Shown in pieces: positions 21,709-31,785 of a stretch of DNA of 64,000 nucleotides; within the stretch, counting starts at the first letter, position 1, and each line of letters starts with the position of its first letter. The position numbers and the translations under genes are program-made. The stretch comes from Prionace glauca (lineage: Eukaryota; Chordata; Chondrichthyes; Carcharhiniformes; Carcharhinidae), in NCBI GenBank assembly GCA_037974335.1, contig CM075744.1:2985154-3049153 (forward strand), written 5' to 3'. Under the pieces are notes generated by a model. It saw only the letters and a list, made by a program, of their open reading frames with translations. It was not told the origin of the DNA and made no database searches.

Positions 21709-21975
21709 GTGCGGAGAGCTGCGCCTCTCCCGTTTAACAGGGAGCGGCTCCGCAGCGCATCCGCAACACCTCACCGCTCAAACAGCGAACTGCCGCAAAA
21801 ATCACCGCGTCAGGCGGCACAGGGGCCGCTCCCACCGCCCAGCGCCCCCCGAAATACAGCCCCGGGACCCGGGACCCGCGGCCCGCAGCTCCCCGAGGCC
21901 GCGGCAACTTCACCCGGCACCCGGAGAAACACTGCCCCTAGAGCTGGAGAGCGGAACTGAAGCTCAGTGTGACCC
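21709..21975. other. GC- and CpG-rich stretch beside the tRNA gene
   Basis: Short GC-rich region with many CG dinucleotides, upstream of the tRNA on its own strand. It could be a small CpG island. No conserved coding sequence was seen; the ORFs here run straight into the minisatellite. Confidence 0.5.
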
Positions 21976-24565
21976 AGGTGAGAACACACTGGGAGCGCAG
22001 GTATCAATACACTGGGAACACAGGTATCAATACACTGGGAGCACAGGTATCAATACACTGGGAGCACAGGTATCGGAGCACAGGTATCAATACACTGGGA
22101 GCACAGGTATCAATACACTGGGAGCACAGGTATCAATACACTGGGAGCACAGGTATCAATACACTGGGAACACAGGTATCAATACACTGGGAGCACAGGT
22201 ATCAATACACTGGGAGCACAGGTATCAATACACTGGGAACACAGGTATCAATACACTGGGAGCACAGGTATCAATACACTGGGAACACAGGTATCAATAC
22301 ACTGGGAGCACAGGTATCAGAGCACAGGTATCAATACACTGGGAGCACAGGTATCAATACACTGGGAGCACAGGTATCAATACACTGGGAGCACAGGTAT
22401 CAATACACTGGGAACACAGGTATCAATACACTGGGAGCACAGGTATCAATACACTGGGAGCACAGGTATCAATACACTGGGAACACAGGTATCAATACAC
22501 TGGGAGCACAGGTATCAATACACTGGGAGCACAGGTATCAATATACTGGGAACACAGGTATCAATACACTGGGAGCACAGGTATCAATACACTGGGAGCA
22601 CAGGTATCAATATACTGGGAACACAGGTATCAATACACTGGGAGCACAGGTATCAATACACTGGGAGCACAGGTATCAATACACTGGGAGCACACGTATC
22701 AATACACTGGGAGCACAGGTATCAATACACTGGGAGCACACGTATCAATACACTGGGAGCACAGGTATCAATACACTGGGAGCACAGGTATCAATACACT
22801 GGGAGCACAGGTATCAGAGCACAGGTATCAATACACTGGGAGCACAGGTATCAATACACTGGGAGCACAGGTATCGGAGCACAGGTATCAATACACTGGG
22901 AGCACAGGTATCAATACACTGGGAGCACAGGTATCAATACACTGGGAGCACAGGTATCAATACACTGGGAGCACAGGTATCGGAGCACAGGTATCAATAC
23001 ACTGGGAGCACAGGTATCAATACACTGGGAACACAGGTATCAATACACTGGGAGCACAGGTATCAATACACTGGGAGCACAGGTATCAGAGCACAGGTAT
23101 CAATACACTGGGAACACAGGTATCAATACACGGAACACAGGTATCGGAGCACAGGTATCAGAGCACAGGTATCAATACACTGGGAGCACAGGTATCAATA
23201 CACTGGGAGCACAGGTACCAATACACTGGGAACACAGGTATCGGAGCACAGGTATCAGAGCACAGGTATCAATACACTGGGAGCACAGGTATCAATACAC
23301 TGGGAGCACAGGTATCAATACACTGGGAGCACAGGTATCAATACACTGGGAGCACAGGTATCAGAGCACAGTTATCGGAGCACAGGTATCAATACACTGG
23401 GAACACAGGTATCAATACACTGGGAACACAGGTATCAATACACTGGGAACACAGGTATCAATACACTGGGAGCACAGGAATCAGAGCACAGGTATCAGAG
23501 CACAGGTATCAGAGCACAGGTATCAATACACTGGGAACACAGGAATCAGAGCACAGGTATCAGAGCACAGGTATCAGAGCACAGGTATCGGAGCACAGGT
23601 ATCGGAGCACAGGTATCAATACACTGGGAACACAGGTATCAATACACTGAGAGCACAGGAATCAGAGCACAGATATCAGAGCACAGGTATCAATACACTG
23701 GGAGCACAGGAATCAGAGCACAGGTATCAGAGCACAGGTATCAGAGCACAGGTATCGGAGCACAGGTATCGGAGCACAGGTATCAATACACTGGGAACAC
23801 AGGTATCAATACACTGGGAGCACAGGAATCAGAGCACAGGTATCAGAGCACAGGTATCAATACACTGGGAACACAGGTATCAATACACTGGGAGCACAGG
23901 TATTAATACACTGGGAGCACAGGAATCAGAGCACAGGTATCAATACACTGGGAAACAGAGGTATCAATACACTGGGAACACAGGTATCAATACACTGGGA
24001 GCGCAGGAATCAGAGCACAGGTATCAATACACTGGGAGCACAGGTATCGGAGCACAGGTATCAATACACTGGGAACACAGGTATCAATACACTGGGAGCG
24101 CAGGAATCAGAGCACAGGTATCAATACACTGGGAGCACAGGTATCAATACACTGGGAACACAGGTATCAATACACTGGGAACACAGGTATCAGAGCACAG
24201 GTATCAATACACTGGGAACACAGGTATCAGAGCACAGTTATCAATACACTGGGAGCACAGGTATCAATACACTGGGAACACAGGTATCAATACACTGGGA
24301 ACACAGGTATCAGAGCACAGGTATCAATACACTGGGAGCACAGGTATCAGTACATTGGGAACACAGGTATCAATACACTGGGAACACAGGTATCAGAGCA
24401 CAGTTATCAATATATTGGGAGCACAGGTATCAATACACTGGGAACACAGGTATCAGAGCACAGGTATCAATACACTGGGAGCACAGGTATCAACACACTG
24501 GGAGCACAGGTATCAGAGCACAGGTATCAATACACTGGGAGCACAGGTATCAATACACTGGGAAC
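21976..24565. repeat. 2.6-kb minisatellite of 23-nt and 14-nt units
   Basis: The long unit is built of three blocks: GGTATCA (7), ATACACTGG (9) and GAGCACA or GAACACA (7). The short 14-nt unit lacks exactly the middle 9 nt. Early units are mostly long; short units cluster at about 23.1-23.85 kb and recur to the end. The 23-nt period is not a multiple of 3 and no unit contains a plus-strand stop in any frame, so two ORFs of 645 and 649 residues run through it by chance. The array ends where an antisense CR1 tail begins. Confidence 0.97.
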
Positions 24566-24566
24566 A

Positions 24567-25710
24567 TAAGAACATAAGAAATAGGAGCAGGAGTAGGCCA
24601 TCTGGCCCTTCGAGCCTGCCCCGCCATTCAATAAGATCATGGCTGATCTGTCATGGCTCAGTTCCACATTCCGGCCCTCTCCCCATAACCCTTAATCCCC
24701 TCTCATCAAAAACCCATCAACCCGCTCCTTGAAAATATTTAGCGAGGCAGCCTCCACCACTTCAACGGGTAGAGAATTCCAGAGATTCACCACCCTTTGA
24801 GTGAAGAAGTTCCTCCTCAACTCCGTTCTAAAACGCCCCCCCTTTATCTTGAGGCTGTGCCCCCTAGTCCTACTGTCTTTTTTGAGCGGGAAGAGTCTCT
24901 CCACCTCTATCCTATCCATCCCATTCATCATCTTATACGTCTCAATGAGATCTCCCCCCCATTCTTCTAAACTCCAACGAGTACAAGCCTAGTTCATTCA
25001 GCCTCTCCTCATAGCTCAACCCCCTCAACTCTGGTATCAGCCTAGTAAACCTCCTCTGCACTCCCTCCAAGGACAAAATATCTTTGCGGCGCCCAAAACT
25101 GCACACAGTACTCCAGCTGCGGTCTCACCAATGCCCTATACAGCTGCAGCAAGACCTCCCTACTTTTATATTCAATCCCCCTCGCTATGAAGGCCAGCAT
25201 CCCATTCACCTTCCTGACCACCTGCTGCACCTGCAGGCTGGGTTTTTGCGACTCATGCACAAGAACCCCAAGGTCCCTCTGCACCGTCGCCTGCTGCAGT
25301 TTTTCGCCATGTAAGTAATAGCCCTTCCTACCATTCTTCCTTCCAAAGTGGACCACCTCACACTTGCCAACATTAAATTCCATTTGCCATTTCCTGGCCC
25401 ATTCGCCCAGCCTATCTAGATCCTTCTGCAGACTCACCACACCCTCCGCACAATTTGCCGTTCCCCCAATCTTGGTGTCATCTGCAAATTTCGACACCCT
25501 ACAGTCGGTTCCCTCCTCCAGATCATCTATATAAATGGTAAAAAGCTGAGGCCCCAGCACCGACCCCTGGGGCACTCCACTAGTCACCATCCGCCAATCC
25601 GAATAGCACCCGTTGACCCCCACTCTCTGTCTCCTATTTGACAACCAATCCTCTATCCACGCTAACACCCTACCCCCAACTCCAAGTCCCCTAACCTTCT
25701 GCAATAAACT
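24567..25710 (-). mobile_element. CR1 LINE 3' fragment, antisense (tail type B)
   Basis: The tail TTATGTTCTTA at about 24570 is next to the minisatellite. The minus ORF at 25042-25704 covers the RT block SGVPQGSVLGPQLFTIYIDD, SKFADDTKIGG and the LVRPQLEYCVQFWAP region; a second piece at 24692-24931 covers the C terminus. A frameshift in the QRYFVLGG region (25040-25090) and one near 24950 break it. 5' truncated before the central RT. Confidence 0.93.
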
Positions 25711-25799
25711 CTAGCAACAGTTATCACACTTAACTGTCTTCTATTGTTGGTTAACGTAATACTAATTTTAAAAATGCAGATGAAACTGGTTTAAGATGT

Positions 25800-26280
25800 T
25801 CTAGAACACTGAAATGTACTGCGTACAGTTCTGGCCATCCTGTCATAGAAAGGATAGTATTAAACTAGAAAAAGTGGAGAAGAGATTTACTAGGATGCTA
25901 CCGGGACTTGATGGTTTGAGTTATAAGGAGAAACTGGATAGACTGGGACTTTTTCCTCTGGAGCATAGGAGGCCGAGGACTGATCTTATAGAGGTCTATA
26001 AAATAATGAGGGGCACATATTAGTTAGATAGTCAATATTTTTTCTCAAAGGTAGAGGAGTCTAAAACTAGAGGGCATAGGTTTAAGGTGAGGGGAGAGAT
26101 ACAAAAGGGTCCAGAGCAGCAATTTTTCACACAGAGGGTGGTGAGTGTCTGGAATAAGCTACCAGAGGTAGTAGTAAAGGTGGGTACAATTTTGTCTTTT
26201 ATAAAGCATTTGGACAGTTACATAAGTGAGATGAGTATAGAGGGATATGGGCTAAATGCAGGCAGTTGGGACGAGCTTAG
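25800..26280 (+). mobile_element. CR1 LINE 3' fragment, old, sense
   Basis: Reads MYCVQFWPSCHRKDSIKLEK and RFTRMLPGLDGLSYKEKLDR at 25814-26023, then QFFTQRVVSVWNKLPEVVVK at 26087-26350. It is broken between the two. Confidence 0.85.
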
Positions 26281-26284
26281 AGGT

Positions 26285-26740
26285 TTAAAAAAAAGGGCGG
26301 GATGGACAAGTTGCCAGGTATGGAAGGACTGGGTTATGAGGAAAGATTGAACAAATTGGGGCTGTTTTCTCTTGAAAGACGGCGACTGACGGTATATAAG
26401 ATTATGAAGGGTATAGATAGAGTAAACAGAGGTAAGCTATTTCCTATGTTAGAGATATAAGAACATAAGAAATAGGAGCAGGAGTAGGCCAACTAGCCCC
26501 TCGAGCCTGCCCCGCCATTCAATAAGATCATGGACAAGGGGCCATGGGCTTAAGGTGAGGGGGGAGAGGTAGAACACAGATATTAGAGGGAGGTTTTTCA
26601 CAAGAGGGTAGTGGGGGTATGGAATGCTCTGCCAAGTAAGGTGGTGGAGGCAGGCACGCTAGAGTTGTTTAAGAGTAATTTAGACAGGCACATGAGTGGG
26701 TTGGAGGTGGGTGGATATAGGAGATTGTTTTAAATAAGGG
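26285..26740 (+). mobile_element. CR1 fragment with a nested CR1 tail
   Basis: Sense CR1 C-terminal sequence ('aggtatggaaggactgggtt' to 'gagattgttttaaataaggg'). It is interrupted at about 26457-26535 by the antisense 3' tail of a type B CR1. Confidence 0.8.
26457..26535 (-). mobile_element. Nested CR1 tail (type B), about 79 bp
   Basis: Antisense copy of the last 79 or so bases of CR1 type B, from TTATGTTCTTA to the 'ccatgatcttattgaatggc' block. It splits the older CR1 around it. A very short, extremely 5'-truncated insertion. Confidence 0.85.
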
Positions 26741-26744
26741 TCAA

Positions 26745-27329
26745 AGAACAAAGAACAACACAGCACGGGAAACAGCCCCTTCGGCCCAACGAGCTCGCGC
26801 CGCCGTCCCATGGTCAGTGACCTATTCATGATTTTAGTCTATGCCTAATGTGTGAGGATCAGGGAGGTCCAATATAGGGACAATTTGTTACCCAATCAAT
26901 CAGCCTAAAAGCACATTTTTGGGATGTGGGAGGAAACCGGAGTACCCGGAGGAAACCCACGCAACCATGGGGAGAACGCGCAAACTCCCACAGACACAGG
27001 CCCAAATCCATGTGTCCGCACAGCAACAGAGATAGCCTCTGAGCTGTCATGATGCCCTCGAGGTGGTCCAGTTTACGCACACCAACGACATGAAGCAGTA
27101 GGCAACTCCCGAAGCAACATCCAAGAGCAGCCCACCACAACCTGCCGCCCGCATGCCCCTTGCTGGACTTAAATGCCTGTGGATAAAAAATTCATTATTA
27201 AAAAGACTCTATATCCCTGAGGCTAAAACTGAACCCCAAGCCTACAATGTTTAGTAAGGCCTGCTATATCCCCCTATATGTAGACCGCTCATGTGGCTGT
27301 CCAAGTGACTCTTGAACAACCCTAGCAGC
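26745..27329 (-). mobile_element. CR1 3' UTR and ORF2 end, antisense (tail type A)
   Basis: Matches the 3' end of the full-length CR1 at 13.2-17.5 kb in inverse orientation, including the TTCTTTG tail, the SINE-like middle part and the final ORF2 codons. It keeps about 110 bp of UTR that the full-length copy lacks (about 27060-27170). Confidence 0.9.
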
Positions 27330-27632
27330 TAATGTTCAGCAGCTAAACCCATGGGGATAGAGAATTCCAAACTTGAGTCAAGGGATTTTTTCTCATTACA
27401 TTTCTAAGTGACCAATTCTTACTCTGAGACTCTTGCCACTTCAGCATCTCAACATCGACTGTGTCAGTCTTCAGAGTATCGAACTAACATTGGCAATTTT
27501 TGATTTAGATTTATGGATTTATTTCATTTGATTTTATGTGTAAATTATATTAGTGATGCCTACTTTAAGGGAAGGTATTTTGGAGCAGATATTCACCTGA
27601 GGAGTCTGGTGTAACTCATACCAAAATATGCA
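27330..27632. repeat. Segment shared with 48636-49180
   Basis: 'cagcagctaaacccatgggg' to 'gaaggtattttggagcag' recurs at 48636-49180, where it is split by about 240 extra bp. Part looks like worn antisense CR1. It suggests that the B7-like gene duplication first extended further than 31117. Confidence 0.8.
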
Positions 27633-27633
27633 G

Positions 27634-28620
27634 ATAAGAACATAAGAACATAAGAAATAGGAGCAGGAGTCGGCCATCTAGCCCTTCGAGCCTGCCCCGC
27701 CATTCAATAAGATCATGGCTGATCTGTCATGGCTCAGTTCCATATTCCCGCCCTCTCTCCACAACCCTTAATCCCCTCTCTTATCAAAAACCCGTCAACC
27801 CGCGTCTTAAAAATATTTAGCGAGGCAGCCTCCACCACTTCAACGGGCAGAGAATTCCAGAGATTCACCACCCTTTGAGTGAAGAAGTTCTTCCTCAACT
27901 CCATTCTAAACCGCCCCCCTTTATCTTGAGGCTGTGCCCCCTAGTCCTACTGTCCTTTCTGAGCAGGAAGAGTCTCTCCACCTCTATCCCATCCATCCCA
28001 TTCATCATCTTATATGTCTCAAAGAGATCTCCCCTCATTCTTCTAAACTCTAACAAGTACAAGCCCAGTTTATTCAGCCTCTCCTCATAGCTCAACCCCC
28101 TCAACTCCGGCATCAGCTTAGTAAACCTCCTCTGCACTCCCTCCAAGGCCAAAATATCCTTGCGTAAGTACGGTGCCCAAAACTGCGCACAGAACTCCAG
28201 CTGCGGCCTCACCAATGCCCTATATAGCCACAGCAATACCTCCCTACTTTTATATTCAATCCCCCTCGCTATGAAGGCCAGCATCCCATTCGCCTTCTTG
28301 ACCACCTGCTGCACCTGCAGGCTGGGTTTTTACGACTCATGCACAAGGACCCCGAGGTCCCTCTGCACCGTTGCCTGCTGCAGTTTTTCGCCCCGTAAGT
28401 AATAGTCCTTCCTACCAAAGTGGACCACCTCACACTTGCCAACATTAAATTCCATTTGCCAGTTCCTGGCCCATTCGCCCAGCCTATCTAGATCCTTCTG
28501 TAGACTCTCCACACCCTCCGCGCAATTTGCCGTTCCACCAATCTTGGTGTCATCAGCAAATTTCGACACCCTACACTCGGTTCCCTCCTCCAGATCATCT
28601 ATATAAATGGTAAACAGCTG
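27634..28620 (-). mobile_element. CR1 LINE 3' fragment, antisense (tail type B)
   Basis: Minus ORFs 27895-28314 (QQVVKKANGMLAFIARGIEY, LVRPQLEFCAQFWAPYLRKD) and 28330-28569 (SKFADDTKIGGTANCAEGVE). One frame break lies between them near 28320. The tail TTATGTTCTTA is doubled at 27634. Confidence 0.92.
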
Positions 28621-29900
28621 ATCTGTCAGTCCCTGATGTTGCTCAATTAAGTGTTGAACTGTGCCAAGTTTCAGGAGAAGCTCAAACTTTGCACATCAAT
28701 CTCTCCAAATGCTCACAATGCCTACCCATAAAAACATTCAATTGATTCCAAGATTCTAATGCCAACAGTCCAATGCCAGCTACATTAAAGAAGATAAGTT
28801 CAAAATAAAGTAGAATATGATCTAGGAGCCGGAGAAGACCACATGGATTGTAGATCCAGCCCTGCCATTCAATATGACCTTGGGCTTCAACTTTCACAGC
28901 CATTCTCCACATTCACTGATGCCCTGAGAAACCAAAAATCTGCGCCATCTTAAAAATATATTTGATGCTGAGTATTCACAATCCTCTATGATACTGCACT
29001 TCAAAGATTCACAACCCCAAGTGAAGAAATTACTCCCCATCTCAGTCCTACATGATTCATCTGTGAATCCCTCAGCCAGTGGAAACAACCTCTCAATGTC
29101 AACCCTGTCAGTATCCTTCAGAACAGGAGTACAGCATTTGGCCCCAGTGACCGTGCTCCTCTATTCAATTAGGTGATCGTTAAACATCTACCTCAATCTC
29201 ACTTTCCCACACTCCCCCCATATTCCTTTCTCTTGTAAATGTCCAGAAGTCCATTGATTTCCTGTCTTAAAAATGATCACGGAATTTCTTCCAGCAAGTT
29301 TCAATGAAATAATTGCTCACTTTCATGAGCTTCAGAACGTAGACCCAATTTACTCAACCTCTCATCATAGAAGAACTTTCCCTTCCCAAACACCAATTTA
29401 GTGAATATTTGCTGCACTGCTTCCAATACAAGTATACCCTCTCTTAACCAAACTGCACACAATATTTCAAATGTGATCGCACTAAAATCCCATACAATTT
29501 TAACAAGACTTCTTTATTCTTTCCTCCAATCCCCTTGAAATAAAGGTCGACTTGGTATTTGCTTTCTTGTTGTACCTGCATGCTATCTTTCTACATGCTT
29601 TATACAAGCACACCCAAATCCCTTGAAACATCAACAGTTAGAAGTTTCGAGTGTTTTTAAAAAAGTCTGCTTTTCTTAGGACCAAAATGAATACCTTACA
29701 CTTCCCCACATTAAACTCCATCTGCCATCTTTTTGCCTACTTACTTAACCTGTCTATATCCCTTCACAGCCTCTGTGTCCTTCCCCCCACCACCTTCACA
29801 ATTTACATTTTTAACTCGCTTTGTATCACCAGTAAATTTGGATACATTAGCCCATTTTTTGTTGTTTCACGAGACAAATTTAACTCCTAACTTTGTTCTA
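28621..29900 (-). mobile_element. Two or more ancient CR1-like fragments, antisense
   Basis: Worn blocks in antisense order: FFTWGCESL-like and VERLFPLAEG-like at 28894-29110, then 'aacaccaatttagtgaatat', and 'cccacattaaactccatctg' at 29707-29726, which matches the ORF2 block after FADD. No long open frame. These are much older than the neighbouring CR1 copies. Confidence 0.6.
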
Positions 29901-30595
29901 TTCTAAGATTTAAATTCCAGGAACTAAAGTTTTAACTAGACAGTGAAAATGAATGGGAAATTTTTAAAAACGTGAATTTTGTTTTTGGTGCAGGTATCTC
30001 TCGGGGTCAATCAGTACATCTGAAGGCTCGGGAGGTGCTTAACATTGCAACTGTCAGTTATTGTTTCAGCAGTCGATCAAAAAGAAAACATGGATCCTGC
30101 AATCCTATAATCCACTGACTTGCAAAGCATGCCAGCCAGCGAAGATATGCCATACATAACAGGAATCACCACACACATCAAATTTAATCCATTTTCATTT
30201 TCTTTTATTAAAAACTTTATAAGCACAGATATTTTATTTTTCAGTTTGGTCAAATGGCTTCAGAATACAAAAAAAAGTCAGGACGATCATCCTCTACTAT
30301 GTAGTGAAATGTTGCTTCTTACTAAGTTATCAGTAATTGTTTTGTATAAGATCTAGTTTTAATGGTTGAGTAGCCAGAGCAGACCATTGATTTCCGATTA
30401 TGACCAGTTCCTGCCTTCTCCCCTCATACTGTCTCTCTTTTCCTAGTCTGCCTTTTGCAAGAATAGGCACCTCATTCTAGTGATTTATTCTGAGCCATGT
30501 TATTCTCCATTGTCTGTGTTCAGGTTATTAACCAAAGAGCAAAAGGAACAGAAGGCCATCGATCCCCTCAACCCTAATCCAGCAGTCAACAAAAT
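29901..30595. other. Unassigned stretch
   Basis: AT-rich, with no recognised gene or repeat. The short ORF at 30120-30356 has no family resemblance. Confidence 0.4.
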
Positions 30596-30597
30596 TT

Positions 30598-30776
30598 TGC
30601 GTGGCCGATCAACTAATCCGCCCATCTTTGGACTGTGAGATTAAACTGGAGCACCCGGAGAAAACCCACGCACACACAGGAAGAATGTGCAAACTCCACA
30701 CAGACAGTCATCCAAACCAGGAATTGAACCTGGAGACGAGTCAGCAGTGCTAATCACTGTGCCACCATGCCACCTT
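30598..30776 (-). mobile_element. SINE family 1, 5' part, antisense
   Basis: Reverse complement gives the tRNA-like head near 30776 ('ggcatggtggcacagtgatt') and B-box-like 'aggttcaattcctgg', then the CR1-like middle ('tggagtttgcacattcttcc'). Confidence 0.8.
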
Positions 30777-30889
30777 AAGTGTTGTAGTGGAGAATTTCTT
30801 GTTTCCTGAGCTCTGATATAAAACTAAACGAAGTTTGCTTTGCAAAAACAACTAGCTTTTATTATCACAAAACTGCATGCAGTATATGG

Positions 30890-30990
30890 CAGAGTCTTGG
30901 AGACAGAGATAAGAAGATTAGCACTGCTGTCTCACACCACCAGGAACCCAGGCTCAATTCTGGCCTTGGTCAGTCCCTACAAACTGCTGA
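30890..30990 (+). mobile_element. SINE family 1 head fragment
   Basis: 'agattagcactgctgtctca' and 'cccaggctcaattctggcct' match the tRNA-like head. The 3' part is missing. Confidence 0.65.
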
Positions 30991-31624
30991 TTCTATACCA
31001 AGACCGCGCCTGCTATAAGAATCAGTTCCATAGTTATACCTTTTTCTTATCAGTGGACATGTTCAATTACTAATACAAGCAGTAATACATCATCAATTGT
31101 ATTAGGATCCGGTGACCTCTTTGTCTCAATAATACCATTAGCTTGTTCTTTTGGTCGAACAGAAGAAGGCCGATGACTTCATCATTTCTGACCTTATTTC
31201 GCCTCACTCCTCCAGCCCGAAGTTATGTGGTGTCAGCCTTATCAGGTCTTGACCTTCTCTGCTCTTATTCATGTCTTAGGTTATGCGGAGTCAGTGTTTC
31301 TTATTTTTTTAACCAAATACTTGACCAATTTTCCCATCATGCCACTACTTCATTCGTATAACTTCACATAAGCAGGTGAAGGCAAGAGATGTGATGCAGG
31401 CTTATTTAAACAATAAATATCTCCAAAAGCTTCTCTTGCTGTACATAATGCACCGAGTTGTTTACAAACATGATTTTCAAAAGTTGTACAATTTAAAGTT
31501 AAATTTCTCCCAATCCTGCAGGGGATAATGGCATTCACATTTGGGCAGAGGTTTAAGAAGCACTAATCCCATCTTGCTTCGTGGCTACTTGGGCAGATAA
31601 TCACACATTTCCCTGAATGGTCCA

Positions 31625-31785
31625 TCAGGAATTACAGAGTCCATTTTGAAATTCTCCTGTTATTTTACGAGGATGTTTCTTGCACACAACTGTCACCAGC
31701 ATTAAAATGATGAGAAATTCAATGACAAGGAGAGAGACTGCAACTAACCAATGAATTCTTGTATGTGCTCTCGAAGCTTCCAATT
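31625..31785 (-). CDS. B7-like copy 1, exon 4 (transmembrane and tail)
   Basis: 161 nt ending in TGA. The acceptor is 'ctttttcacag'. It encodes a short stalk, a hydrophobic helix with a central Glu, and the basic tail KKHPRKITGEFQNGLCNS. Confidence 0.9.

Noticed and set aside
21701-23906. Two overlapping plus-strand ORFs of 649 and 645 residues
   Set aside because: They exist only because the 23/14-nt repeat units contain no stop in any plus frame. The translation is the repeat in shifting frames with no protein features.
21976-24565. Possible CRISPR-like array
   Set aside because: There are no unique spacers; units are contiguous and the genome is a vertebrate.
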